This document shows positions 56,210 through 64,000 of a DNA stretch of 64,000 bases, in pieces (the stretch's first letter is position 1; each line of letters opens with the position of its first letter). This stretch comes from CATOSK01 sp963665735 (GTDB taxonomy: Bacteria > Chloroflexota > Dehalococcoidia > Lucifugimonadales > UBA3495). Position numbers and translations under genes: made by a program. The stretch lies in contig OY762444.1 in NCBI GenBank assembly GCA_963665735.1, positions 2,790,001-2,854,000 of the forward strand. The letters run 5' to 3'. The notes below the pieces were generated by a model, which saw nothing but the letters and a program-made list of their open reading frames with translations, was not told the DNA's origin and ran no database searches.

Positions 56210-56623
56210 CTACGGGCGCACTTTCCGCAATTCCTCAACAATATCCGGGTTCCGGTCCATCAGCCGCAGCAGAACATCGGCGGTCTTGCTTTGCAGTGAC
56301 CTGCCTCCCTCCCAACGGCCCACCGCCTTCTTTTCCACGCCGAAAAGACCTTCCATGTCCTCTTGGGAAAGGTTGCAGCGTTTCCGAATCCCGACTATGG
56401 CCTCCGGCGGCAGCAGACCCAGATGCTCCCGGGACTTGGCTTTAACCCTGTCGGACACCGCCTTATCCTGCCCCGGGTCAAACGTGCTTTCCCCGCAACG
56501 GTCGCACTCGTACCGCTCCACATCCTCCAGACGGATGGGGATTTTGTTGTAAATGGCGTCGAAGGGCGCCTTTACTAAGCGCGCTCCTTCCCGTCCGCAG
56601 ACTACGCAAATAACAGTGGTCAA
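56210..56623 (-). CDS. MqsA/YgiT-type zinc-finger HTH protein
   Basis: A 137-residue protein with an N-terminal zinc finger (CVVCGREG and CDRCGEST; two CxxC pairs) and a C-terminal HTH (IRKRCNLSQEDMEGLFGVEKKAVGRWEGG). This is the MqsA/YgiT layout, the antitoxin and repressor of MqsR-type toxins. No MqsR-like or DUF4258-like toxin gene is next to it, so it may be an orphan regulator. It starts with TTG at 56623 behind GAGGGGAG. It is followed 23 bases later by gatB. Confidence 0.85.
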   Translation of the reverse strand: MTTVICVVCGREGARLVKAPFDAIYNKIPIRLEDVERYECDRCGESTFDPGQDKAVSDRVKAKSREHLGLLPPEAIVGIRKRCNLSQEDMEGLFGVEKKAVGRWEGGRSLQSKTADVLLRLMDRNPDIVEELRKVRP

Positions 56624-56671
56624 AAAACTCCCCTCGAAATTATATCCGTATCAATCGGACGTTAGCTATTG

Positions 56672-57241
56672 TCACAGGTTAGGTCGTTCTTTCAACAGAC
56701 GCAACTGTTTTGCTGATGGGATGTAGCTGCCGGAATACCTGGAACCAAGTGACAGTCCGGCCCAGAACGCGCTTGCAAAGTATGCGGCCAAAAATCCGAC
56801 CTGAACGGTGGCAGACACTCCGCCACCGGCAACATCATCGCCGTATATCGTCATCACCGTAGCCCCGCCGAAAAACAACCCAATCCCGACTATTGTGATA
56901 TACGGCGGGATACTCCACCAAACAACCGTGGAATCAACTTTTCTGCCTTGACCCGTACCACCGAAAAAGGGCAACCCCCTGATGATTGCGACATATAACA
57001 AGATGCTATATGGGAAATCGACTTTCCTTCTGACTTTGGCCTTTACGGATAAATAGGTTACAAACCCGAAAAGCGGCACCCACATACTCAAGAAAACAAT
57101 CAACAATGCTCCCCAAGCAGTCCAAACCTCACTTGGTAGCCACGACAAAGCCGCCTTATTCAAGGTGGTAGCAGTAATGCCCAAAGCGACTGCTACGGCC
57201 CCGCCCAAAACCGCCCGAGCGTCGGACCTGAAATTATCCAT
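56672..57241 (-). CDS. Membrane protein of unknown function
   Basis: A 189-residue protein with about four hydrophobic helices (VLGGAVAVALGITATTLNKA, WGALLIVFLSMWVPLFGFVTY, ITIVGIGLFFGGATVMTIYG, GFLAAYFASAFWAGLSLG). A basic loop KAKVRRKVDFPY follows the second helix. Its base composition is visibly more AT-rich than gatB and acs around it, which suggests transfer. GAGGTGAGAA precedes the ATG. No family is recognised. Confidence 0.55.
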   Translation of the reverse strand: MDNFRSDARAVLGGAVAVALGITATTLNKAALSWLPSEVWTAWGALLIVFLSMWVPLFGFVTYLSVKAKVRRKVDFPYSILLYVAIIRGLPFFGGTGQGRKVDSTVVWWSIPPYITIVGIGLFFGGATVMTIYGDDVAGGGVSATVQVGFLAAYFASAFWAGLSLGSRYSGSYIPSAKQLRLLKERPNL

Positions 57242-57320
57242 TTCTCACCTCAGGCGGCATTGGGCGAGTGCCATTTTAGTCTAATCTGGGCCTGATTCCC
57301 TTTGTTAAGGGCGCAACCCC

Positions 57321-59273
57321 CTACTCCTCATCCCCGTACTGCGTCTTTAACGCCTCCACCACCGCCGGGTCTGCCAGCGTCGTCGTGTCCCCCAGGGCGC
57401 GGCCCTCCGCCACGTCCCGCAGCAGCCGCCGCATTATCTTCCCGCTGCGGGTCTTGGGCAGTTCGGCGGCGAAGTGTATGTCGTCGGGCCGGCAGATGGG
57501 GCCTATCTTCGTTGCCACGTGCTGCTTCAACTCGGTAATCAGCGCGTCCGAAGCGGAGACGTGCTCTTTGATGGTCACGAAGGCCACAATCGCCTGTCCC
57601 TTGATTTCGTCGCTGCGCCCGATGCACGCCGCCTCCGCTACGTTGGCGTTGTCCACCAGCGCGCTTTCCACCTCCATCGTGCTGACCCGGTGCGCCGCCA
57701 CGTTGATAACGTCGTCCACTCGCCCCAAAACCCAGTGGTACCCCTGTTCGTCAACCTTGGCCCCGTCCCCGGTGAAGTAGATGTTTTCGTACTTCGACCA
57801 GTATTGTTCCTTGAACCGTTCCGGGTCGCCGTAGATAGTGCGCAGCATGGACGGCCACGGTTTCTTGACCACCAGGTAGCCGCCCCCGCCCGGCCCGACG
57901 GAATTGCCCGCTTCGTCCAGCACGTCAACCTCAATCCCCGGGAAGGGATGCGTCGCCGAACCCGGCACCAGCGTGGTTATCCCCGGCAAGGGCGTAATCA
58001 GGATTGAGCCGGTCTCCGTTTGCCACCAGGTATCCACCACCGGGCAGTTTCCTCCGCCGATGTGCTGCCAGTACCACACCCACGCCTCCGGGTTGATGGG
58101 TTCGCCGACACTGCCCAGCAGCCGCAGGCTGGACATATCATGCTTGTCGGGGTATTCCTCCCCCCACCGCATAAACGTCCGAATGGCCGTCGGCGCGGTG
58201 TAAAGGATGGTGCAGGCGTACTTTTCGACGATGGCCCAGAACCTGTCCCGGTCGGGATAGTCCGGCGAACCTTCGTACATCACCGAAGTCGCCCCGTTGG
58301 CCAGCGGCCCATACACTATATAGCTGTGGCCCGTGACCCAACCAATATCGGCGGTGCACCAGTAAACGTCATCCTCTTTAATGTCGAAAATCCACTTGGT
58401 CGTGGCGTAGGTGCCCGTCAGGTAGCCCCCGGTGGTATGTACGATTCCCTTGGGCTTGCCGGTGGTGCCGCTGGTATAGAGCATGAACAGCATATCCTCG
58501 CTGTCCATCGGCTCCGGCTCGCAGGTCAGCGGCTGGCCGGCGACCAGGTCGTGCCACCAGACATCCCGCCCCTCGACCATCTTGTCATCAGCGTTGGCCG
58601 TGCGCCGCACCACCACCATTTTTTCGATGGTGGTCTCCCCGGTAACCGAATCGTCGGCGTTCTGTTTCAGCGGCACCACGTTGCCCCGCCGCCAACCCCC
58701 GTCGGCGGTAATCATCACCTTGGACTGGGAATCGTTAATCCGGTCCCTTAGCGACTCGGCGCTGAACCCGCCGAAAACTATGCTGTGCGCCGCCCCGATG
58801 CGGGCGCAGGCCAGCATGGCGATGGGCAGTTCCGGCACCATCGGAAGATAAATCGTCACCCGGTCGCCCTTGGCAACCCCGATGCTCTTCAGACCGTTGG
58901 CGAACTTGCAGACCTCGCGATAAAGGTCTTGGTAAGTGTAAACCGCCCAATCGCCCGGTTCCCCTTCCCAGATAATCGCCGCCTTGTTGCGCCGCGCCGT
59001 TTTCAAGTGCCGGTCAATGCAGTTGTAAGAGACGTTGAGCTTGCCCCCCAGAAACCACTTGGCAAAGGGCGGATTCCATTCCAGGACTTGCTCCCACGGA
59101 TGGAACCAGTCCAATTCCCCGGCAAACCGCGACCAGAAGGCTTCCGAATCCTTGGCCGCCTCTTCGTAAACCGCCGGGTCATTGATGTTGGCGTTTCGGG
59201 CGAATTCCGGGGGTGGCGGGAAGGTGCGGTCTTCCTGGAGCAGAGCCTCGATATTTCCCACGTTTTCCACCAT
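57321..59273 (-). CDS. acs: Acetyl-CoA synthetase
   Basis: The 650-residue AMP-forming enzyme has YTSGTTGKPKGIVHTTGGYL (ATP-binding), DIGWVTGHSYIVYGPL, VDTWWQTETGSILITP, YFTGDGAKVDEQGYHWVLGRVDDVIN and the C-terminal catalytic Lys in LPKTRSGKIMRRLL, the lysine normally regulated by acetylation. It activates acetate to acetyl-CoA. GGAGGTAAACC precedes the ATG. Monocistronic; it may use acetate released by acyl-CoA degradation in the window. Confidence 0.97.
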   Translation of the reverse strand: MVENVGNIEALLQEDRTFPPPPEFARNANINDPAVYEEAAKDSEAFWSRFAGELDWFHPWEQVLEWNPPFAKWFLGGKLNVSYNCIDRHLKTARRNKAAIIWEGEPGDWAVYTYQDLYREVCKFANGLKSIGVAKGDRVTIYLPMVPELPIAMLACARIGAAHSIVFGGFSAESLRDRINDSQSKVMITADGGWRRGNVVPLKQNADDSVTGETTIEKMVVVRRTANADDKMVEGRDVWWHDLVAGQPLTCEPEPMDSEDMLFMLYTSGTTGKPKGIVHTTGGYLTGTYATTKWIFDIKEDDVYWCTADIGWVTGHSYIVYGPLANGATSVMYEGSPDYPDRDRFWAIVEKYACTILYTAPTAIRTFMRWGEEYPDKHDMSSLRLLGSVGEPINPEAWVWYWQHIGGGNCPVVDTWWQTETGSILITPLPGITTLVPGSATHPFPGIEVDVLDEAGNSVGPGGGGYLVVKKPWPSMLRTIYGDPERFKEQYWSKYENIYFTGDGAKVDEQGYHWVLGRVDDVINVAAHRVSTMEVESALVDNANVAEAACIGRSDEIKGQAIVAFVTIKEHVSASDALITELKQHVATKIGPICRPDDIHFAAELPKTRSGKIMRRLLRDVAEGRALGDTTTLADPAVVEALKTQYGDEE

Positions 59274-59426
59274 TGGTTTACCTCCGTCACACCGCTGCGA
59301 ATAGGGACGAAAATGGATGAAACGCCCGGCCGAACTTGTCCGACCGGCGTCGCTTAATTCCAGAATTAGCCAACATTTTGTAACACGCTGGCCCGCCCCT
59401 TGTAAACGCCAACCCTCCCATGCCCC

Positions 59427-60010
59427 ACCGTCATTCCCGCAAAACCTGTCCTGAGCGTAGCCGAAGGAGCCGGAATCCAGGAATCCTCGCCCCTACCAAC
59501 CTTGCCCCCGCCAACCCGTTCGTGGTGAGCCTGTCGAACCACCCCCAGCCCGTCATTCCGGCGAAGGCCGGAATCCAGAAATCCTCGCCCCTACCAACCT
59601 TGCCCCCGCCAACCCGTTCGTGGTGAGCCTGTCGAACCACCCCCAGCCCGTCATTCCGGCGAAGGCCGGAATCCAGAAATCCTCGCCCCTACCAACTTTG
59701 CCTCCGCCAACCCGTTCGTGGTGAGCCTGTCGAACCACCCCACCGTCATTCCGGCGAAGGCCGGAATCCAGAAATCCTCGCCCCTACTAACCTTGCCTCC
59801 GCCAACCCGTTCGTGGTGAGCCTGTCGAACCACCCCCAGCCCGTCATTCCGGCGAAAGCCGGAATCCAGAAATCCTCGCCCCTACCAACCTTACCTCAAC
59901 GAAACCAACTCCCACCCCACCGTCATTCCGGCAAAACCTGTCCTGAGCGTAGCCGAAGGAGCGGGAATCCACATCCTTGCCCTATATCAACCTTGCCCCA
60001 ACGAAACACC
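59427..60010. repeat. Tandem array of a ~98-bp unit with flanking dispersed repeats
   Basis: Four units begin with CCAACCCGTTCGTGGTGAGC at 59511, 59609, 59707 and 59804. Each has GAGCCTGTCGAACCAC and a family A hairpin (CGTCATTCCGGCGAAGGCCG). Flanking copies of CCTGTCCTGAGCGTAGCCGA are at 59447 and 59938, each interrupting a family A hairpin. No gene is seen in 59274-60237. Confidence 0.88.
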
Positions 60011-60237
60011 CCTGACCACCCGCAGGGGCGCACGGCCATGCGCCCCTACCCTGCAATCGTCTTGCGCCGTTCCCAATGTCTTTCAATCGTCACCATCCAA
60101 CGCCCCGGTGTCCACCCCGCGACGAAAAGGCCAAAGGGCCATAAACGGCAAAGGCGGGTTCCAAACCCGCCCCGGTCATACTCAACCGATTCCCGCTCAA
60201 CTGCCGGATGAATCGGAATCCAAACGCGATTGCCCGT

Positions 60238-60924
60238 TCAGTTCAAGCGGTTGCCTCGGAAGGGGTTGTTCTTCTCCACGTGCTCGCGCATTATCTGGTT
60301 GCTGCGGTTGAGCACCGGCAGCGCCAGCTCCAACCGCTGCTGGGTAGTGGCGCTTTCCAACAGCCGTTGCCGCAATTCTTTCGGCACGTCCAGGCTAGAG
60401 GACAGGGAGGCCATCACGTCCCAGAATAGTTGCGGCGGGTCGTCGGTCACGTCAACCCGGCTGTTCCAGCCGCCGGCGATGGTTGCCTGGTGCGTCAGAA
60501 AGGCCACGTATTCCTGCCGGATTTCCTCTACCAGTACCGGGGCCACGTCGCCCGGTTCTTCTTCCAGCAATTGCACCAGGCCCACCATGTAGGGGATTTC
60601 CTGGATTACCTCAACCACCCGGAACCGTTGCTCTCCCTGGGTCAGGATATTCATGCGGCCATCATCCAGCCGCTGCACCTCGCTGATGCGGGCGGTAGTG
60701 CCGACGGTAAAGGGTTCGGCGGTTTCGCCCACTTCCCGGCCTTCTTTAATGAGCAGCACACCGAAGGGTGAATCGGCCTCAGAGCAGCGGCCAATCATTT
60801 CCTTGTACCGCTCCTCAAAGATATGCAGGGGCAGTTTCATGCCGGGAAACAACACCACGTTGTTCAACGGAAACAGCGGCAGTTCGGTCAAATCGTCCCG
60901 GGGAATTTCCGGCGAAGGCTGCAT
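60238..60924 (-). CDS. Lon N-terminal (substrate-binding) domain protein
   Basis: A 228-residue protein made of the Lon N-domain alone: LPLFPLNNVVLFPGMKLPLHIFEERYKEMI, FGVLLIKEGREVGE, VGTTARISEVQRLDDGRMNI and GEQRFRVVEV. The ATPase and protease parts of Lon are absent. Such proteins are common and may bind unfolded proteins or modulate Lon-like proteases. The ATG at 60924 is preferred because the family starts with the acidic segment before LPLFPL. It stands alone. Confidence 0.9.
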   Translation of the reverse strand: MQPSPEIPRDDLTELPLFPLNNVVLFPGMKLPLHIFEERYKEMIGRCSEADSPFGVLLIKEGREVGETAEPFTVGTTARISEVQRLDDGRMNILTQGEQRFRVVEVIQEIPYMVGLVQLLEEEPGDVAPVLVEEIRQEYVAFLTHQATIAGGWNSRVDVTDDPPQLFWDVMASLSSSLDVPKELRQRLLESATTQQRLELALPVLNRSNQIMREHVEKNNPFRGNRLN

Positions 60925-60980
60925 AATGCCGGCAGTATATCCCCTTGACCAGCCCGGCACAAGTTGAGGAGTTATAAGAC

Positions 60981-61096
60981 ACAGGACGATTGCAAAGTCG
61001 GTAGGAACAGTATTGGGAGGTGTTCAATAGTCCCTTCCCCCGTCAAGGGGGAAGGTTAGAGCCTGTCCTGAGCATCGCCGAAGGAATGGGGGTGAC
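60981..61096. repeat. Copy of the 45359-45477 repeat
   Basis: AGGACGATTGCAAAGTCGGT...AACAGTATTGGGAGGTG, then family B (CCCTTCCCCCGTCAAGGGGG) with CCTGTCCTGAGCATCGCCGA inserted into its tail. The rest of 60925-61171 has no gene. Confidence 0.75.
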
Positions 61097-61171
61097 TGCC
61101 CCGTCAAGGAAATGTATCCCCATCGTTGGGACATGGAATTCGCAATCGTCCTGTTAGAACACAGGGGCGAG

Positions 61172-61819
61172 TCAACCCCCCGCCATAATCCGTCGCGCAG
61201 TCTCTACCAGGTCGGTTATCATGGCATCGTCAAAACCGTCGTGTCTGAACCCGTGGACAACGGCGTTCCTGTACCTTTTCACGTCGTCCAAATGGCTGCC
61301 TTCGTCCCGGGAGATTACCCCCAGGAAAACGGCCTGATCCAGAACGTAGCCCGCCGTGGTAATGCCTTTTGTGACCACGCCCTCCTCGGCAACCATCAAT
61401 CTGATAGCAGCCTCGCAGGCAGACCAGGCCAGCGCCAGGGCCGCCTCGGAATGGCCCGATTCCATCAACTGCTCTACTTCCCATATCCGCCGGAAGACGT
61501 ATTCACGGTCAAAGGCTTGGGCGCCCTCCGGAGAATCCAGTCGCTCCGGGGTTGACACCACTTGCCAAGCAAAACTCCACCCAGGCTTGGAGTACAGGAT
61601 TTCGGCCAATTCCTTGAACCGGGAACCGGCTTCCAGCGAACCCCTGGACTTAACCTCGATGACCTTCGCTTCATCGCCTTTGCGAACTAACAAGTCCGCC
61701 GTGAAACCCGGCATGAAATCCAGGGGAGCGTCTATTGTGACCTCGTAGCCCTTGCTGCGATACTCTTCGGCAGTCTTGCGAACTATCAGATACTCGGCGT
61801 TGGTTGAATTTTCAGCCAA
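61172..61819 (-). CDS. PD-(D/E)XK nuclease-HEPN fusion protein
   Basis: A 215-residue protein with two parts. Residues 15-90 form a restriction-endonuclease-like fold with D42 in FTADLLVRKGDE and E55-V-K57 in KVIEVKSRG, a complete catalytic set. Residues 105-215 are helical with R184-N-A-V-V-H189, the RNxxxH motif of HEPN ribonucleases. Both sites look intact, so it could cut DNA and RNA. It overlaps the upstream RusA-like gene by eight bases. I know of no named system with this pairing; a defence or toxin role is inferred. Confidence 0.75.
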   Translation of the reverse strand: MAENSTNAEYLIVRKTAEEYRSKGYEVTIDAPLDFMPGFTADLLVRKGDEAKVIEVKSRGSLEAGSRFKELAEILYSKPGWSFAWQVVSTPERLDSPEGAQAFDREYVFRRIWEVEQLMESGHSEAALALAWSACEAAIRLMVAEEGVVTKGITTAGYVLDQAVFLGVISRDEGSHLDDVKRYRNAVVHGFRHDGFDDAMITDLVETARRIMAGG

Positions 61820-62219
61820 GAATCACCTCCAGGTTTGATGTAGCAGTCACGGCAATATGAAGAACCGGCTGGGATTGATTCACGTATCCCGTCAAGTCCG
61901 GCGGGCCATTCTCAATTAGCGGTTCGTCTTTAATGTCTCTCTTGCGGCAAAGCAGGTCAAAAACCTCAGAGTCGTCCACATAGACCATCCCCTTCAAAGC
62001 ATCCAGAATCGGCTTGGGGATATTGTCAACGTCCAATGGGGTGTTGTCAAAGAAATAAGTTATGGACACCATCAGCGGCCCGGCAACCGGGGGGCTTGTG
62101 CCCCAAACGTGCCGGGCGGCGTTGGCTACTTGTCCCGTCCACTGCCTCACCAACTCCCTTCGACGAGTCTGCTGCGACACGGGCCGTCCGGCTATGACAA
62201 ACTCAAACGGTATCGGCAT
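61812..62219 (-). CDS. RusA-family Holliday junction resolvase-like protein
   Basis: A 135-residue protein with the RusA catalytic layout: D63 and D65 in TPLDVDNIPKPILDAL, K69, and the acidic pair in GMVYVDDSEVFDLL. RusA enzymes cut Holliday junctions as dimers and are mostly found in prophages. No other phage gene is nearby. The ATG at 62219 is chosen over a TTG five codons upstream. Its end overlaps the nuclease-HEPN gene, so the two proteins are made together. Confidence 0.82.
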   Translation of the reverse strand: MPIPFEFVIAGRPVSQQTRRRELVRQWTGQVANAARHVWGTSPPVAGPLMVSITYFFDNTPLDVDNIPKPILDALKGMVYVDDSEVFDLLCRKRDIKDEPLIENGPPDLTGYVNQSQPVLHIAVTATSNLEVILG

Positions 62220-62365
62220 TCCTGTACCTGGCAACGAATCAGTAGGGGAACCGGGTTCGTGTCCGACGGAATTAACGCCCCGGCAGGGTAAGCGCCATTA
62301 TATCAACTCGCATCAACCCAATTGGGGCCAGGGTAGAGGAACCCCCGTCCCGGACACCCCCCAAG

Positions 62366-62395
62366 TTGTCCGGCGTCAACCGCCCTTGTTATACT
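62366..62395 (+). promoter_or_regulatory. Promoter of aroE
   Basis: TTGTCC (62366-62371) and TATACT (62390-62395) are 18 bases apart, with an extended -10 (TGTTATACT). Confidence 0.55.
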
Positions 62396-62445
62396 CGGCA
62401 AAACCGCCGCCGTTGCGGGAAAAATCCTTACCGGGGCCGCTTATT

Positions 62446-63300
62446 TTGGACAGCGAACTTGGCATCATCGGCTACCCCATCGGACACTCCATATCTCCGG
62501 CGTTCCAGCAGGCCGCCCTAGACCACCTCCAAATCAACGCCGCCTACCGGGCTTGGGAAGTGGCCCCCGACGGAGTAGCCGAGTTTGTGCAGGGACTCCG
62601 CCAGCCCGGAGTCATGGGAATCAACGTAACCGTACCCCACAAAGAGGCCGTCATTCCCCACCTGGACGAGGTGGACGAATGGGCCGCCGAAGCCGGGGCA
62701 GTGAACACCATCGTCAACCGCGACGGACGGCTGACCGGCCACAACACTGACGGCTACGGTTTCCTCCAGGGCTTGAAAGACGGCGCCGGATTTGAGCCGG
62801 CGGGACATAGGGCGCTGGTCTTGGGTGCCGGCGGCGCGGCTAGGGGCGTCGTGCTGGCCCTGCTGCGGGAAGGCGTCGGGCAACTGCTGGTAGCCAACCG
62901 CACCCTGGAACGGGCCGAGGCCCTGGTCAAGCTGGCCCAGCCCCGGAACATTCCCGCCCAGGCCATTCCCCTGTCCTGGAACGAACTCTCCCTGGCCGCC
63001 GTCAACTCGGATTTGATTGTCAACTGCACCACCCTGGGCATGGCCCACGGCCCCGACCCCGCCGGCGCGCCGCTGCTGATGTACCAGATTCCCCCAACGT
63101 CCCTGGTTTACGACCTGGTTTATAATCCGATGGAAACGCCGTTGCTGCGGGAAGCCGTGCGGGCCGGCGCCGGAGTCCTGGGCGGGATTCAGATGCTGGT
63201 ACACCAGGGCGCGGCCTCTTTCGAGATGTGGACGGGCCGGCCCGCCCCGGTGGACGTGATGCTGGCGGCAGCGACGCGGGCGATGCAACACCCCCGTTAG
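62446..63300 (+). CDS. aroE: Shikimate dehydrogenase
   Basis: The 284-residue protein has LGIIGYPIGHSISPAFQQAAL, GINVTVPHKEAVIPHLDE (catalytic Lys), GAVNTIVNRDGRLTGHNTDGYGF and the NADP motif VLGAGGAARGVVLAL, ending MLVHQGAASFEMWTG. It reduces 3-dehydroshikimate in the chorismate pathway. The frame is open further upstream, past the promoter, so I place the start at TTG 62446, just before the family's conserved start. The next gene, aroC, is the chorismate-forming step. Confidence 0.95.
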   Translation: MDSELGIIGYPIGHSISPAFQQAALDHLQINAAYRAWEVAPDGVAEFVQGLRQPGVMGINVTVPHKEAVIPHLDEVDEWAAEAGAVNTIVNRDGRLTGHNTDGYGFLQGLKDGAGFEPAGHRALVLGAGGAARGVVLALLREGVGQLLVANRTLERAEALVKLAQPRNIPAQAIPLSWNELSLAAVNSDLIVNCTTLGMAHGPDPAGAPLLMYQIPPTSLVYDLVYNPMETPLLREAVRAGAGVLGGIQMLVHQGAASFEMWTGRPAPVDVMLAAATRAMQHPR

Positions 63301-63405
63301 CCAACTCTCCCAAACTCCGGTTCTCCGTGTCTCTGTGGTTGAATTGCACCCCGGAGGCGCAGAGTCGCCGAGTTGCGCAGAGTCTTTTAGAGGTATGTTT
63401 TGAGC

Positions 63406-64000
63406 ATGATTAGATGGTTCACCGCCGGCGAGTCCCACGGCCCCGGCTTGATGATTATCGTTGAAGGCGTGCCGGCGGGACTGCCCATCGGCGAAGACTA
63501 TATCGGCGTCCAGTTGGGCCGCCGCCAGAAGGGTTACGGGCGCGGGGGCCGGATGCTCATTGAGCAAGACCGCGCCGTGCTCATGTCCGGCGTCCGCCAC
63601 GGGCGCACCCTGGGCAGTCCCATCGGCATGACCATCGAAAACAAGGACTGGGCCAACTGGACGGAGGCAATGGCGATTGAATACGTGGAAAACCCGTCCC
63701 AGGAAGGCCGCAACCGCCGCGTCACCCGCATCCGCCCCGGCCACGCCGACCTGCCCGGCACCATGAAGTACGGCTTTGACGACGTGCGCAACTCCCTGGA
63801 ACGGGCCAGCGCCCGGGAAACCGCCGCCCGTGTCGCCGCCGGTTCCATCGCCATGCGCCTCTTGGAAGAGTTCGGCATCCGTCTGCACAGCCACGTCGTC
63901 GCCATTGGCGGAGTCAAAGCCGACTTGCCCGAAGTCATAGACTGGGAGGCGGTGGAAGAGTCCCCGGTGCGCTGTTCCGACCCCGCCGCCGCCGAGTTGA
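63406..64000 (+). CDS. aroC: Chorismate synthase (5' part; runs off the window)
   Basis: The first 198 residues are present: MIRWFTAGESHGPGLMIIVEG (family start), GRRQKGYGRGGRMLIEQD, GVRHGRTLGSPIGMTIENKDW and RPGHADLPGTMKYGFDDVRNSLERASARETAARVAAG, all AroC signatures including the FMN and substrate Arg/His. The gene continues beyond 64000. It follows aroE by 105 bases of non-coding sequence that includes a G/C-rich stretch resembling an rRNA-like GAGGCGCAGAG motif but no repeat seen elsewhere. Confidence 0.96.
   Translation, partial: MIRWFTAGESHGPGLMIIVEGVPAGLPIGEDYIGVQLGRRQKGYGRGGRMLIEQDRAVLMSGVRHGRTLGSPIGMTIENKDWANWTEAMAIEYVENPSQEGRNRRVTRIRPGHADLPGTMKYGFDDVRNSLERASARETAARVAAGSIAMRLLEEFGIRLHSHVVAIGGVKADLPEVIDWEAVEESPVRCSDPAAAEL

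Noticed and set aside
61172..62219. Prophage remnant, because of RusA
   Set aside because: No other phage gene (integrase, terminase, capsid, lysis) is within reach on either side.

Overview
The window is GC-rich bacterial chromosome with dense coding, frequent GTG/TTG starts and many short overlapping gene pairs. The gene content points to a Chloroflexota bacterium, probably of the Dehalococcoidia/SAR202 type. The clues are three paralogous flavin-dependent (LLM-class) oxidoreductases, acyl-CoA dehydrogenases, a UPF0182 membrane protein, a DnaB-DnaD-DnaC-like replication cluster and abundant REP-like hairpins. This placement is an inference; there is no rRNA here to confirm it.

Layout. 1-3.5 kb is a graveyard of a type I restriction-modification system: an hsdR tail with an internal stop, and frameshifted hsdS and hsdM relics. 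Between them lie at least four small toxin-antitoxin-like modules, two of which come from a 742-bp-period tandem duplication that produced chimeric genes. 3.8-12.5 kb holds acyl-CoA dehydrogenases, an enoyl-CoA hydratase, a HIT-YqeK pair (both likely diadenosine-polyphosphate enzymes), an LLM oxidoreductase, a Cys-rich HTH protein with a clear promoter and palindrome, and a NYN-domain gene broken by an in-frame stop. 12.8-22.4 kb carries an AsnC-type effector domain, rsmG, an epimerase, two more LLM oxidoreductases, an MFS exporter, small membrane proteins and a serine beta-lactamase-like esterase. 22.8-26.9 kb is a replication operon (rplI, dnaB, dnaD-like, a double-ATPase dnaC-like loader) followed by tRNA-Gly(TCC) and its terminator.

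27-41.5 kb is one long minus-strand run. Arginine genes argJ, argB, argD and argG occur in that order but are separated by accessory genes: an AAA ATPase-TOPRIM pair resembling OLD/PARIS-type defence, UPF0182, two antitoxin-like genes, a DUF433-DUF5615 toxin-antitoxin pair, and two tandem nucleotidyltransferase-HEPN fusions. 41.8-45.3 kb is a second accessory block: a dCTP-deaminase-like gene with a small partner, a restriction endonuclease and DNA methyltransferase whose 5' end contains a 15-base C/G run (a phase-variation candidate), and a hicAB pair. 47.2-53.2 kb contains the two E1 subunits of a 2-oxoacid dehydrogenase, pulled apart by a large single-chain restriction-modification protein and a toxin-antitoxin-like pair. 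53.4-59.3 kb is housekeeping (SAM hydrolase family, secG, gatB, acs). 60.2-64 kb ends with a Lon-N-domain protein, a RusA plus nuclease-HEPN pair, aroE and the start of aroC.

Intergenic spaces are filled with three or four dispersed hairpin repeat families, and in two places with ~98/99-bp tandem arrays built on them. The overall picture is a core metabolic chromosome repeatedly invaded by small defence and addiction modules, some decayed and some apparently intact. No integrase, transposase or CRISPR array was seen.
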